NCBI GenBank assembly: GCA_036307825.1
Contig: JAXJWW010000104.1
Span: forward strand, 10,768-74,767
Direction: 5' to 3'
Length of the DNA: 64,000 nt
Origin: RGIG9060 sp036307825
GTDB taxonomy: Bacteria; Spirochaetota; Spirochaetia; Treponematales; Treponemataceae
Positions 42,008 to 50,892 of the stretch are shown here, piece by piece (positions within the stretch are counted from its first letter, which is position 1; each line of letters begins with the position of its first letter). Under the pieces are notes generated by a model, which was not told the origin of the DNA, did not search any database, and saw nothing but the letters and a program-made list of their open reading frames with translations. Both the position numbers and the translations under genes were made by a program.

Positions 42008-43015
42008 ATGAAAAATTTATGGAATGATTTTCAAGACTTTTTAGAATCTCTCCAATCTAATGGAAAATCCTTGTTGATTCTTTCTATTGGATTGATTGTT
42101 TTAATGGGAATTATTACTGTTGGAGTTTTCTTTCTTTCTGTAAAAGGCTCAGAAGAAGTTATGGTTCCAGATGTAGTTGGCAAGGAATTTACAACAGCTT
42201 GTCTTGATATGGAAGTAAAAGAACTTTATCCTCGTATCCAACTTAGATATTCAAACTCACCGGATGAAAAAGGCAGAGTTCTTGAACAAAGTCCTGCACC
42301 GGGAACAATCGTAAAAGCTGGAAAGAGAATTGACTTAGTTATTAGTCGTGGTGTTGTTATTGATAGAGTTGAAAACTTTGTAGGTCAAAAACTTGATGAT
42401 GTAAAAATGCATCTTCAATCTTTGTTCACTTCTTCAGTAAAAGCTTTAATCGTTCTTGATGAACCAATGTACGAATACAACAAAGCTGAAGCAGGAACAA
42501 TTATTGCACAAGAACCAGCAGCAGACACAAATATTTCTGAACCAATTAAGTTGAAATTAGTTGTTAGTCGTGGTCCTGAACACGAAAAAGCAAAAGTGCC
42601 AAATCTTGTTGGACTTTCTATTAACGATACACTTTTACAAATGACAAGAAGCAAAATCGTTTTTGAATTTACTTCTCGTCCAGTTGAAAAAGGTGAAAAA
42701 GCCGGAACTGTAGTTTCTCAACTTCCAAATGATGGTTCTTGGGTAGATACTTATTCTAGAGTGAGTGCTGTTATCGCTTATCCAGAAACAACAACTGATG
42801 ATATGGTTTACGGAATCTTTACAGAAGAATTACCTGAATATGCTTACGCACTTCAAATTAAACTTGAAGCTATCACTCCAGAAGAAGAAAGATATCAAAT
42901 TGCTTCAATTATGCACCCAGGTGGATTGTTGACAATTCCTTATGTTGTTCCAAAAAATTCTATTTTGGTACTTTCAATTTATGACAAAGAAGCAATAAGA
43001 AGATCAGTTCAATAG
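42008..43015 (+). CDS. Membrane-anchored PASTA-repeat protein without kinase domain
   Basis: A short cytoplasmic start, one transmembrane helix (residues about 20-42) and three PASTA repeats beginning VMVPDVVGKEFTTACLDM, VENFVGQKLDDVKMH and AKVPNLVGLSINDTLLQM. PASTA modules bind peptidoglycan or muropeptides and usually hang from Ser/Thr kinases or PBPs; here neither enzyme is present. GAGG precedes the ATG, 19 nt after fmt. It may be a wall-sensing accessory protein. The C-terminal 75 residues are not a recognised repeat. Confidence 0.85.
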   Translation: MKNLWNDFQDFLESLQSNGKSLLILSIGLIVLMGIITVGVFFLSVKGSEEVMVPDVVGKEFTTACLDMEVKELYPRIQLRYSNSPDEKGRVLEQSPAPGTIVKAGKRIDLVISRGVVIDRVENFVGQKLDDVKMHLQSLFTSSVKALIVLDEPMYEYNKAEAGTIIAQEPAADTNISEPIKLKLVVSRGPEHEKAKVPNLVGLSINDTLLQMTRSKIVFEFTSRPVEKGEKAGTVVSQLPNDGSWVDTYSRVSAVIAYPETTTDDMVYGIFTEELPEYAYALQIKLEAITPEEERYQIASIMHPGGLLTIPYVVPKNSILVLSIYDKEAIRRSVQ

Positions 43016-43057
43016 TTTAATAAATTATCAAAATAAAAAACTTTTGGTAAAAAAAAT

Positions 43058-43115
43058 AAGGCTTTGTTGCAAAATCTGAAAAAAAATATCAGACTAGCAA
43101 ACAAAGCCTTTTTTA
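43058..43115. terminator. Bidirectional terminator
   Basis: AAGGCTTTGT and ACAAAGCCTT are perfect arms around a partly paired loop, with T runs outside on both strands. Confidence 0.85.
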
Positions 43116-43143
43116 TTTGTAATTTTATCTAAAAATCTACAAA

Positions 43144-43518
43144 TTATTTTTTGAATTTGATATTTGTTGTGTAAACAACATCACTTCCCATTGGTTCAAC
43201 TGTAAGTTCCAAATCTGTGCTTAAAGTTAATGGTTTTCTGAATGTGTAATTTCTGTTTGTTTGGTCACAAGAAAATTTCAATTCAAGACCTTTTGTTGAA
43301 GGTGTAAGTTTGAAGTTTGAAATTACATCATCTGTAAAAGCAAAAATCAATTCACCTGTAACAGAATCTTTTAATTGAATAGATTCTACGCTAAAAAACC
43401 ATTCACCGTTCCAGTTTTCATCAATCCATGAACCTGTAGGGAAATCACCTTTGTCGATAGCAAAAGCTCCAACTGTCAACATTGCAAAAATCAATGTAAC
43501 TAAAAATAATTTTTTCAT
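43144..43518 (-). CDS. Small exported protein of unknown function
   Basis: The 124-residue product has a signal peptide ending TVGAFA-ID near residue 20 and a beta-rich mature part (GELIFAFTDDVISNFKLTPS). It looks like a single small beta-sandwich or lipocalin-like domain, but no family is recognised. GGAGG precedes the ATG. It follows nhaC on the same strand, with a hairpin between them at about 43532-43562. Confidence 0.6.
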   Translation of the reverse strand: MKKLFLVTLIFAMLTVGAFAIDKGDFPTGSWIDENWNGEWFFSVESIQLKDSVTGELIFAFTDDVISNFKLTPSTKGLELKFSCDQTNRNYTFRKPLTLSTDLELTVEPMGSDVVYTTNIKFKK

Positions 43519-43531
43519 TATAAATCCTCCA

Positions 43532-43562
43532 TTTTAGGTTACTTAAAAAGTAAGCAACCTAA
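43532..43562 (-). promoter_or_regulatory. Hairpin between nhaC and the small exported-protein gene
   Basis: TTAGGTTGCTT and AAGTAACCTAA form an 11-bp stem with one G-U pair. No T run follows on the minus strand, so it may be an RNA-processing or stabilising hairpin instead of a terminator. Confidence 0.4.
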
Positions 43563-43585
43563 ATAAATATTTTTTCGTAACGCAA

Positions 43586-45073
43586 TTATTTTGCATTACG
43601 TTTTTTCATAAAGAAAATAAATCCGATTGTTGCTGCAATACCAAAAATCAAAGAAATTACGGCAGATTTTGTAAAACCTGCAATAATGTATGTTACAAAA
43701 GAAATTCCAGCAACACTTAAAGCGTAAGGAAGCTGAGTTTCAACATGTTTTACATGGTCACATTGAGCACCTGCACTTGCCATAATTGTTGTGTCTGAAA
43801 TTGGTGAACAGTGGTCTCCACAAACTGCACCAGCCATACAAGCAGAAATTGAAATAACTCTTAATGCATCTGTTGAATCTGGGAAAACTGCGATACAAAT
43901 TGGAATCAAAATACCGAATGTTCCCCAAGAAGTTCCAGTTGCAAAAGCCAATCCACAAGCAATAACAAAGATAATTGCTGGTAAGAAATTCATAAATCCT
44001 GCAGCACTTCCACTTACTAAACCTGCAACAAAATCTTTTGCACCAAGACTATCTGTCATAGCTTTTAGTGTCCAAGCAAGTGACAAAATGATAATTGCTG
44101 GAACCATTGCTTTGAATCCGTCAGGAACACAAGACATACATTCTTTGAAAGGAAGAACTTTTCTAACCACATAAACTAATACTGTAATAATCAAAGTTCC
44201 AAATGAACCAAGAACAAGACCAACTGAAGCATCAGAATTTGCAAATGAATCGATAAAGTTCCATTGTGTTTCGCCTTCAGAAAAGAATCCACCTGAATAA
44301 ATCATTCCAAGAGTACACATTACAATTAAAACTACAATAGGGAAAACCAAGTCGATAACTTTTCCGTTTCCGATTGGACTTTCTTCTTCATAGTCTGCAT
44401 CACTCATCATTTGAAGCGCTTTTTCGTATTTTGACATTTTACCGTATTCAGTTTTCATTAAAACTAAAGCCAACATCATCACTATTGTAAGAAGAGCATA
44501 AAAGTTAAATGGAATTGCTTTGATAAAAAGTGCAAGTCCGTTTTCACCTTCTGTAACGAATCCTGAAACAGCAGCAGCCCAAGAAGAAATTGGAGCAATA
44601 ATACAAACTGGTGCAGCAGTTGCATCAATTAAATATGCTAATTTTTCTCTTGAAACTTTGTATTTATCTGTAACTGGACGCATAACGCTTCCAACTGTAA
44701 GACAGTTAAAATAGTCGTCAATAAAAATCATAACTCCAAGACAAATTGTAGCAAGTTGAGCTCCAACTTTTGATTTAATGTGTTTTTTTGCCCAGTTTCC
44801 GAAGGCAGCAGAACCACCAGCTTTGTTCATTAACGCAACCATAATTCCTAAAACTACAAGGAAAAGCAAAATTCCTACATTATAACTATCTGAAAGTCGA
44901 GTTATAAATCCATCTTGAAAAACATGAGTAAAAAATCCTGTAAAAGAAAGCCCAGAATAAAATACTCCACCAATTAAAATACCGATAAAAAGTGAAGAAT
45001 AAACTTCTTTTGTAATCAACGCTAGAGCAATAGCAACAATTGCAGGAACTAGCGACCAAAATGTTCCAACCAT
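43586..45073 (-). CDS. nhaC: NhaC-family Na+/H+ antiporter
   Basis: The 495-residue transporter has about a dozen hydrophobic helices and the family stretches MIFIDDYFNCLTVGSVMRPV near residue 115 and GTSWGTFGILIPI near residue 385, with GDHCSPISDTTIMAS near 425. Members exchange external protons for internal Na+, or malate for lactate in some relatives. AGGAG precedes the ATG. A 53-residue gene ends 24 nt upstream and is probably co-transcribed. Confidence 0.9.
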   Translation of the reverse strand: MVGTFWSLVPAIVAIALALITKEVYSSLFIGILIGGVFYSGLSFTGFFTHVFQDGFITRLSDSYNVGILLFLVVLGIMVALMNKAGGSAAFGNWAKKHIKSKVGAQLATICLGVMIFIDDYFNCLTVGSVMRPVTDKYKVSREKLAYLIDATAAPVCIIAPISSWAAAVSGFVTEGENGLALFIKAIPFNFYALLTIVMMLALVLMKTEYGKMSKYEKALQMMSDADYEEESPIGNGKVIDLVFPIVVLIVMCTLGMIYSGGFFSEGETQWNFIDSFANSDASVGLVLGSFGTLIITVLVYVVRKVLPFKECMSCVPDGFKAMVPAIIILSLAWTLKAMTDSLGAKDFVAGLVSGSAAGFMNFLPAIIFVIACGLAFATGTSWGTFGILIPICIAVFPDSTDALRVISISACMAGAVCGDHCSPISDTTIMASAGAQCDHVKHVETQLPYALSVAGISFVTYIIAGFTKSAVISLIFGIAATIGFIFFMKKRNAK

Positions 45074-45097
45074 TTTTCTTTAAACTCCTATAAATAA

Positions 45098-45259
45098 TTA
45101 ATCTTTTAGTTTTGTAAAGTCTGTTGTAAGAGGCTCAGTTACATCATCTTTGATAAGTTTTTCCATAACTTTGATGACATAATCAAGTTCATCTAAAAGA
45201 GATGCAGCACAATAAGTTTTTATTTCTTTAAGTGCTTTTAAGGCTTCTTCGTTTTTCAT
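45098..45259 (-). CDS. 53-residue protein upstream of nhaC
   Basis: The frame runs from ATG 45259 to TAA 45098. A strong AGGGGGA lies 8 nt before the ATG. The peptide is acidic and helical by eye (EALKALKEIKTY, then LLDELDYVIKVMEKLIK), with one cysteine. It is short, so it is easily overlooked, but the ribosome site and the 24-nt spacing to nhaC make translation likely. No family is recognised; a regulatory or accessory role for NhaC is speculation. Confidence 0.6.
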   Translation of the reverse strand: MKNEEALKALKEIKTYCAASLLDELDYVIKVMEKLIKDDVTEPLTTDFTKLKD

Positions 45260-45286
45260 AAAAACATTCCCCCTGTATACAATTTA

Positions 45287-45300
45287 ATAGATACATCTAT
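45287..45300. promoter_or_regulatory. Inverted repeat upstream of the nhaC unit
   Basis: ATAGAT-AC-ATCTAT is a perfect 6-bp dyad about 30 nt upstream of the 53-residue gene, in the likely promoter region. Candidate operator. Confidence 0.35.
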
Positions 45301-45374
45301 CATTTTATCATAGATTTTATATAGAGCAAGAAATATTTTTATCAATAGAAACATTTTTGTTTCATGATAAATTT

Positions 45375-47015
45375 TTACCATGAATAAAGTTTTACAGTTT
45401 CAGTTTTTCCTCGGATTTCGGCATCGGCAACAAAGCGAAAATCAATATTTTTATCATCATTTTGATTTTGTAAATTGATTTGATTTAGTGTGGTTTCAGA
45501 AATCAATAAATCTGTATTGTAATTTTTGCAAAGAGATTCAATTCTACTTGCTGTATTTACAGTATCACCGATTACTGTGTATTCCATTCGATTTTCTGCC
45601 CCAATGTTTCCTGCAAGAACTGAACCAGAATGTAAACCAATTCCAAAAGAAATTTGATTTAATCCTTCTTTTGAAAATTTTTCATTAAGAAGTTCAAGCG
45701 TTTTTTTCATTTCCAAAGCGGCATTGTAAGCATCAAAAGCATGATTTTCTGATTTTACTGGAGCACCAAAAATTGCCATCACAGCATCCCCGATATATTT
45801 ATTGATAACACCATGATTTTTTGAAATACATTTTCCCATTTGGGTAAAATATTGATTCAAAAGATTTACGACCGCTTCAGGTTTCATATTTTCGGAAAGT
45901 GAAGTAAAGCCGCGAATATCACAAAACATTACAGTAACATCACAATTTTCGCCACCAAGAGAAATATTTCCACTTAAAAGATGGTCGCGAATTTCTGGGT
46001 CAACAACTTTTCCAAAGGTATCTCGAATAAATTCTTTTTCTTTTAGTGATTCTGCCATTTCATTGAAAGTGTCAGATAAAAGTCCCAATTCATCATTTGA
46101 AATATTTTTAACTTTTACAGAATAATCCCCTTTTGTAATTTTTTCAGTTCCTTCAATTAGCTTTGTTAGAGGAACTGTAAAGATTCTCATAAAAACGATT
46201 GTTAAAGATAGAGAACAGCCAAAAAGGATAATTGATATTTTAATGGTATTCCAATTTATAGGAATTTGATTGTTTATTTGCACAGACACAAAGGATGATA
46301 GAATAAAAATTATTGGAAAAACTGAAACTGTTACAAAAAAGAAAATAAACAGAAAATTCAGAGAAAACTTTTTCACGCCTGGGATTTTTGAAACCTTGCC
46401 TTCTGGAAAAAGCCGAGGTAAAACAGCACTTCGGTTTACTGTTTCTGTAACAAAATAAGAAACAACAAAACTAAAAATTGATTCTAAAACTATAAAAATC
46501 AAAGAGCTAAACAGAATATATGTAAGATTTATATTAAATGTGAATTTTGCATATATACAAAAAATTACTTCTACTATAAGGGATAAAATCCAGCCAAGAA
46601 TTCCTAATAAAGAATATTTAATAGGAAGATTAACAACTTTTTGTGCTGCAATTATGTCTTCCTTTGCATGTAAAATTGATAAACTGTCTTTTATGCAAAT
46701 TATTGAAGGAATAAGAAACACGATAATAGTAAGAGAAGTTATCAATATTTCATTTGAATCAACAAAATTTTTCCATACAAGCATATCCGCTGTATAGGCA
46801 ACGGGAATATCTACAGTAACTGGAAGTAGCTGAGCCATAAAATTAGCAAACAAAACACTTGCTAAATAAACAAGAGAAACTCTAAAACAATATTTTTTAT
46901 CAATATTAAATGAAGATGTAAAATCTGTTTTTGATGTAAATTTTTCAGCCATAAAAAGAATTATACACAAGAAAATACAAGAGAGCAAGAAATAAAAAAA
47001 GTTTACGATAACCAT
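45375..47015 (-). CDS. Class III adenylate/guanylate cyclase with HAMP and membrane domain
   Basis: The 546-residue protein has about six membrane helices over residues 1-280, a HAMP-like linker (PLTKLIEGTEKITKGDYSV) and a C-terminal class III cyclase domain. That domain has VTVMFCDIRGFTSLSE (metal Asp), INKYIGDAVMAIFGAP (second Asp) and NTASRIESL. It should make cAMP or cGMP in response to a membrane signal. Substrate-specifying residues were not resolved. The start is uncertain; no good ribosome site was found for either ATG 47015 or the later Met 22. Confidence 0.9.
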   Translation of the reverse strand: MVIVNFFYFLLSCIFLCIILFMAEKFTSKTDFTSSFNIDKKYCFRVSLVYLASVLFANFMAQLLPVTVDIPVAYTADMLVWKNFVDSNEILITSLTIIVFLIPSIICIKDSLSILHAKEDIIAAQKVVNLPIKYSLLGILGWILSLIVEVIFCIYAKFTFNINLTYILFSSLIFIVLESIFSFVVSYFVTETVNRSAVLPRLFPEGKVSKIPGVKKFSLNFLFIFFFVTVSVFPIIFILSSFVSVQINNQIPINWNTIKISIILFGCSLSLTIVFMRIFTVPLTKLIEGTEKITKGDYSVKVKNISNDELGLLSDTFNEMAESLKEKEFIRDTFGKVVDPEIRDHLLSGNISLGGENCDVTVMFCDIRGFTSLSENMKPEAVVNLLNQYFTQMGKCISKNHGVINKYIGDAVMAIFGAPVKSENHAFDAYNAALEMKKTLELLNEKFSKEGLNQISFGIGLHSGSVLAGNIGAENRMEYTVIGDTVNTASRIESLCKNYNTDLLISETTLNQINLQNQNDDKNIDFRFVADAEIRGKTETVKLYSW

Positions 47016-47060
47016 ATCTTACATCTGTGCAAAAAAGAAAATCTGTATTAAACTTTGATT

Positions 47061-47963
47061 ATGAAAACAAATGAAAAAAGAATTTTGAGTTATTTAATTA
47101 TTTTAGTTGTTTATGTTCTTGCAACTATTGGTGGAATTTTTACTTATCATTTTTTAGATGTTTCAATTCCATTTTATTGGCGACTTTTAGTTGCTGATGT
47201 TGTTGCAACTGTTATCACTTTTTTGTTTAGCGTAATTTTCAAAAACGCTTCTGTTTATGACCCATACTGGAGTGTACAACCACCAGTAATTTTACTTGCA
47301 TTTGCAATCGGAAAAGAAATCACAGTTTTAAGATTACTTTTATTGATTGCAGTTTTTATTTGGGCTATCAGACTTACCGCAAACTGGGCATACACTTTCA
47401 AAGGATTAGACCATCAAGATTGGCGATACACAATGTTAAAAGAAAAAACCAAGTTCTTTTATCCTTTTGTAAATTTTGTGGGAATTCACATGGTGCCAAC
47501 ATTGATAGTTTACGCTTGTATTCTTCCGGCAGTTTTTGTTTTTCAAAGTGAACAAGCCGAATTTTCTTGGATAAATATTTTGTGTTTTGCACTTTCAATT
47601 TTTGCCGTAATTTTGCAAGGAACTGCTGATATTCAAATGCACAAATTCAGAAAAAATAAAAGCAAAGATTCTTCAAATACTTCAACCTACGGCTTTATAA
47701 GAGAAGGCGTTTGGAAATATTCTCGCCATCCAAATTATCTTGCAGAAATTTTAATGTGGTGGGGAATTGGACTTTCATCATTTTTTGCATTGAATAAAAA
47801 TCCTGTAATGTTAATTGGTGCCTTTGTAAATACACTTTTGTTTTTGTTCATCAGTATTCCTTTAGCAGAAGGACATCAATCCAGAAAAGAAGGCTTTGAA
47901 CAATACAAAAAAGAAACTAGAATGTTACTTCCTTTACCTAAAATGACAAAGGAAACAAAATAA
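47061..47963 (+). CDS. DUF1295 membrane protein (steroid 5-alpha-reductase-like)
   Basis: The 300-residue membrane protein has the DUF1295 pattern: NASVYDPYWSVQPP near residue 70, RLTANWAYTFKGLDHQDWRY near 115 and the C-terminal SRHPNYLAEILMWWGIGLSS. The last is the cofactor-binding signature shared with isoprenylcysteine methyltransferases and sterol reductases. The natural substrate is unknown. ATG 47061 is chosen; TAAACT lies 6 nt upstream and no Shine-Dalgarno is seen. The next gene starts 26 nt later. Confidence 0.85.
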   Translation: MKTNEKRILSYLIILVVYVLATIGGIFTYHFLDVSIPFYWRLLVADVVATVITFLFSVIFKNASVYDPYWSVQPPVILLAFAIGKEITVLRLLLLIAVFIWAIRLTANWAYTFKGLDHQDWRYTMLKEKTKFFYPFVNFVGIHMVPTLIVYACILPAVFVFQSEQAEFSWINILCFALSIFAVILQGTADIQMHKFRKNKSKDSSNTSTYGFIREGVWKYSRHPNYLAEILMWWGIGLSSFFALNKNPVMLIGAFVNTLLFLFISIPLAEGHQSRKEGFEQYKKETRMLLPLPKMTKETK

Positions 47964-47988
47964 AATTATATTTTTAAAAGAGGTTTTT

Positions 47989-48660
47989 ATGAATAAAAAA
48001 GAAAATTTAATTTCAGCAATTTCAAAACTTTTACTTGTAGTTGGAGTTATTATTGGTGTTTGGGCATCTTTACTTCAAGAAGGATTTTTTAACCCAAAAC
48101 ATTTTTTATATTACACAATTCAAAGTAATATTGAAATCGGAATTATCAGTTTAATTAGTTTGTTTTTCTTGCTCAGAAAAAATGGACAAATTCCACAAGT
48201 TGTTTACACTTTAAAATTTATTTTTACTGTAGCAATAACTTTAACAGGTTTAGTTTTTAATTTTATTTTGTATCCAGCAAGTATATTTAGTACTCATCCA
48301 TTAAATCCATTGTCTACAGCAAACTTTTTTACACACATTTTTGTTCCAATTTTATCTTTGGTAGATTTTTTTGCTTTCGACTATAAATTGAAAATCACTA
48401 AAAAAACTTTTTTACTAGGATTGATAACTCCACTTATCTACTTTATCTTTGTAATGTTCTGCACAAAAGTTGGAATTAGATTTAACGGAAATCTATTTGT
48501 TCCATATTTCTTTTTAGACTACAAAGCAAATTCTTGGTTCCAACTTGGCGATGGAAAAATCGGAGTTTTTTATTGGGTTATAATTCAAGTTCTTATTGTA
48601 CTTTTAATTAGTTCAGTTTTACTTTTCTTTATGAAAAAAAGAAAGAATAAGAATTTTTAA
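47989..48660 (+). CDS. Pr6Pr-like integral membrane protein
   Basis: The 223-residue protein has six predicted helices. FLYYTIQSNIEIGIISL near residue 40 and the layout resemble the Pr6Pr / FAR-17a group of membrane proteins of unknown biochemistry. GAGG precedes the ATG. It lies between the DUF1295 gene and the flavodiiron gene and probably shares their transcript. Confidence 0.65.
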   Translation: MNKKENLISAISKLLLVVGVIIGVWASLLQEGFFNPKHFLYYTIQSNIEIGIISLISLFFLLRKNGQIPQVVYTLKFIFTVAITLTGLVFNFILYPASIFSTHPLNPLSTANFFTHIFVPILSLVDFFAFDYKLKITKKTFLLGLITPLIYFIFVMFCTKVGIRFNGNLFVPYFFLDYKANSWFQLGDGKIGVFYWVIIQVLIVLLISSVLLFFMKKRKNKNF

Positions 48661-48690
48661 TTTTACTAAAATTTAACTTTGGAGGAAAAA

Positions 48691-49842
48691 ATGAAAATTA
48701 CAAACGATATTAAATATGTTGGTGTAAATGACCACGAAATAGATTTATTTGAAGGACAATTTATCGTTCCGAATGGAATGTCATACAATTCATATATCAT
48801 TATAGACGAAAAAATTGCTGTAATGGATTCAGTTGATGCAAACTTTGGCGACCAATGGATTTCAAATATCAAAAATGAACTTGCAGGAAAATCACCAGAT
48901 TATCTTGTAGTTCATCATATGGAAATGGATCATTCTGCTAACATCAAAAAATTTATGGAAACATTTCCAACTGCAAAAATTGTTTCTTCTAAACTTGCCT
49001 TTGTAATGATGAAAAATTATTTTGGAACTGATTTTTCAGAAAATCAAATTGTGGTTACAGAAGGAAGCACACTTGAACTTGGAAAACACACACTTAACTT
49101 TGTATCAGCACCTAATGTACACTGGCCAGAAGTTATAATGTCTTACGAAAGCACAGACAAAGTTTTGTTCAGCGCCGACGGTTTTGGAAAATTTGGTGCA
49201 TTAGATGTTGAAGAAGAATGGGCTTGTGAAGCTAGACGATACTATTTTGGAATTGTTGGAAAATTTGGCGATGCAGTTCAGTCTGTGCTAAAAAAACTTT
49301 CTGGAATTGATGTAAAAATCATCTGTCCTTTGCATGGTCCAGTTTTATCAGAAAATCTTGAATACTACATAAATCTTTACAACACTTGGTCATCTTACGG
49401 CGTAGAATCAGAAGGTGTTTTTGTTGCTTATACTTCAGTTTACGGAAATACAAAAAAAGCAGTTGAAAAATTTGCAGAAATTCTAAAAGAAAAAGGATGT
49501 GCAAAAGTTGCTGTGGCAGATTTAGCCCGTGAAGATATGGCTGAATGTGTAGAAGATGCTTTTAGATACGGAAAAATTATTTTAGCAACAACAACTTACA
49601 CAAACGATATTTTTCCATTCATGAAAGAATTTATTCATCACCTAACAGACAGAAATTATCAAAACCGAAAAATCGGCTTAATTGAAAATGGAACTTGGAA
49701 TCCACTTGCTGCAAAAGTTATGACAAAGATGTTTGAAAATAGCAAGAATATAACTTTCTGTCCAACAGTTGTAACTATCAAAACTGCAATGAACGATGAA
49801 ACTGTAAACGAATTAGAAAAACTTGCAGAAGAAATTTTGTAA
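48691..49842 (+). CDS. Flavodiiron protein (FprA-type O2/NO reductase)
   Basis: This enzyme detoxifies O2 or NO in anaerobes. The 383-residue protein has an N-terminal metallo-beta-lactamase-like diiron domain, with ligands HHMEMDHS (H-x-E-x-D-H), SADGFG and CPLHGP. A C-terminal flavodoxin domain follows (FVAYTSVYGNTKKAVEKFAE). No rubredoxin extension is present, so electrons must come from a separate donor. ATG 48691 is chosen; GGAGG lies upstream and would be read as codons if the TTG at 48679 were used. Confidence 0.94.
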   Translation: MKITNDIKYVGVNDHEIDLFEGQFIVPNGMSYNSYIIIDEKIAVMDSVDANFGDQWISNIKNELAGKSPDYLVVHHMEMDHSANIKKFMETFPTAKIVSSKLAFVMMKNYFGTDFSENQIVVTEGSTLELGKHTLNFVSAPNVHWPEVIMSYESTDKVLFSADGFGKFGALDVEEEWACEARRYYFGIVGKFGDAVQSVLKKLSGIDVKIICPLHGPVLSENLEYYINLYNTWSSYGVESEGVFVAYTSVYGNTKKAVEKFAEILKEKGCAKVAVADLAREDMAECVEDAFRYGKIILATTTYTNDIFPFMKEFIHHLTDRNYQNRKIGLIENGTWNPLAAKVMTKMFENSKNITFCPTVVTIKTAMNDETVNELEKLAEEIL

Positions 49843-49867
49843 AAATTGAATAAAATTTATTCTAAAA

Positions 49868-49931
49868 AAAATGCTTTTCGATAAAACAGAAAATGAGAAA
49901 TTCACTTTTGTTTATCGGGAAGCTTTTTTTT
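49868..49931. terminator. Bidirectional terminator
   Basis: GCTTTTCGATAAAACA and TTGTTTATCGGGAAGC pair imperfectly, with A and T runs outside, between the convergent flavodiiron and Aat-like genes. Confidence 0.65.
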
Positions 49932-49944
49932 GTAATACAAATTC

Positions 49945-50772
49945 TTACATCAACACAAGTGGGCGTCTTTTACAAGAAAAATCTACCTTGCCATCTCTTA
50001 AAGTTTTATGGAGAGCAAAAAAATCTTGTCTTGAAAAAAGTTTACAACCTAAATCAACTTTGTATGGAATAAACATTCCAAAGTCCCAGTATTCTAAATT
50101 TTTTTCTTGCAAGAATTTGCAAAGGGCTGACATTTGAATATTTCCAACATGATTTCGTTTTCTGAATCCAGAAAGGCTACTGTACAAATTACCATTTCTA
50201 AAACCAATTTCGCCTGCAACTAATTCATTTGTGGTTTTATCCCAAACTTCAACACTGTGAATTTTTGTTCCGTATTTTGTTGGAGTTCCATAATGAATTT
50301 GCCTAAAACCATCTACCAATAGTGGAGTAAGCCAAGTTTTTTCGTATGTTTCTAAAATGTTTTTTACACAACCTTCAAAATCTTCATCGATAGAAAATTC
50401 AAGATTATCGCAATATTTTGATAATTTTTTTGAAAAATGTGCTTCTGTAAGTTTTAAAACGGCTCTGTCTTTGTGATGTTTTACAAGAAAAAATTCGTTT
50501 AATGGAAAATTCTCCATATCGTCCATAGAATTGCTTAAACAATCTGCCATGGGAAATAAGCCTTTGTAACAAACTGCATCAATCCATTCCGGAGAAAAAT
50601 CAAAACCAAATACATATTCACTATCAGGATTGTATAGGAAGAATTCTAAATTATCCAAGTCTTCTTCAGTTTGAACAAAGCCTCCACCATACGCTTCAGT
50701 TAAAAGATTCAAATATGAAGGAAAAACTTCTTTAAAAAAATGGTCAAAATAAGCTTCGTCGTCTTGTTCCAT
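49945..50772 (-). CDS. Divergent leucyl/phenylalanyl-tRNA-protein transferase-like protein
   Basis: The product is about 275 residues. It follows the Aat pattern, although diverged: FDFSPEWIDAVCYKGLFPMA near the start, TWLTPLLVDGFRQIHYG, HSVEVWDKTTNELVAGEIGF, and FGMFIPYKVDLGCKLFSRQD near the end. Aat adds Leu or Phe to N-terminal Arg/Lys of proteins, marking them for ClpAP. No ClpS or ClpA is in the window. ATG 50772 is chosen; the upstream TTG at 50808 is part of the -35 box of a TTGACT / TATAAT promoter. Function may have changed. Confidence 0.72.
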   Translation of the reverse strand: MEQDDEAYFDHFFKEVFPSYLNLLTEAYGGGFVQTEEDLDNLEFFLYNPDSEYVFGFDFSPEWIDAVCYKGLFPMADCLSNSMDDMENFPLNEFFLVKHHKDRAVLKLTEAHFSKKLSKYCDNLEFSIDEDFEGCVKNILETYEKTWLTPLLVDGFRQIHYGTPTKYGTKIHSVEVWDKTTNELVAGEIGFRNGNLYSSLSGFRKRNHVGNIQMSALCKFLQEKNLEYWDFGMFIPYKVDLGCKLFSRQDFFALHKTLRDGKVDFSCKRRPLVLM

Positions 50773-50779
50773 GGATAAA

Positions 50780-50808
50780 ATTATAGGTTTCAAAGTAAAG
50801 GTAGTCAA
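50780..50808 (-). promoter_or_regulatory. Leaderless-type promoter of the Aat-like gene
   Basis: On the minus strand: TTGACT, 17 bp, TATAAT, 7 nt, ATG at 50772. Near-consensus and the clearest case in the window. Confidence 0.75.
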
Positions 50809-50856
50809 GGAATTTTATTTTTACAACATAAGAAAATAATTTGCAATAAAAAAAGA

Positions 50857-50886
50857 TTGAAAATTTATTGTTAGCAATGTTAAAAT
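50857..50886 (+). promoter_or_regulatory. Leaderless-type promoter of the helicase gene
   Basis: TTGAAA, 18 bp, TAAAAT, 6 nt, ATG at 50893. It supports a start upstream of the T9 tract. Confidence 0.5.
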
Positions 50887-50892
50887 AAAAAA

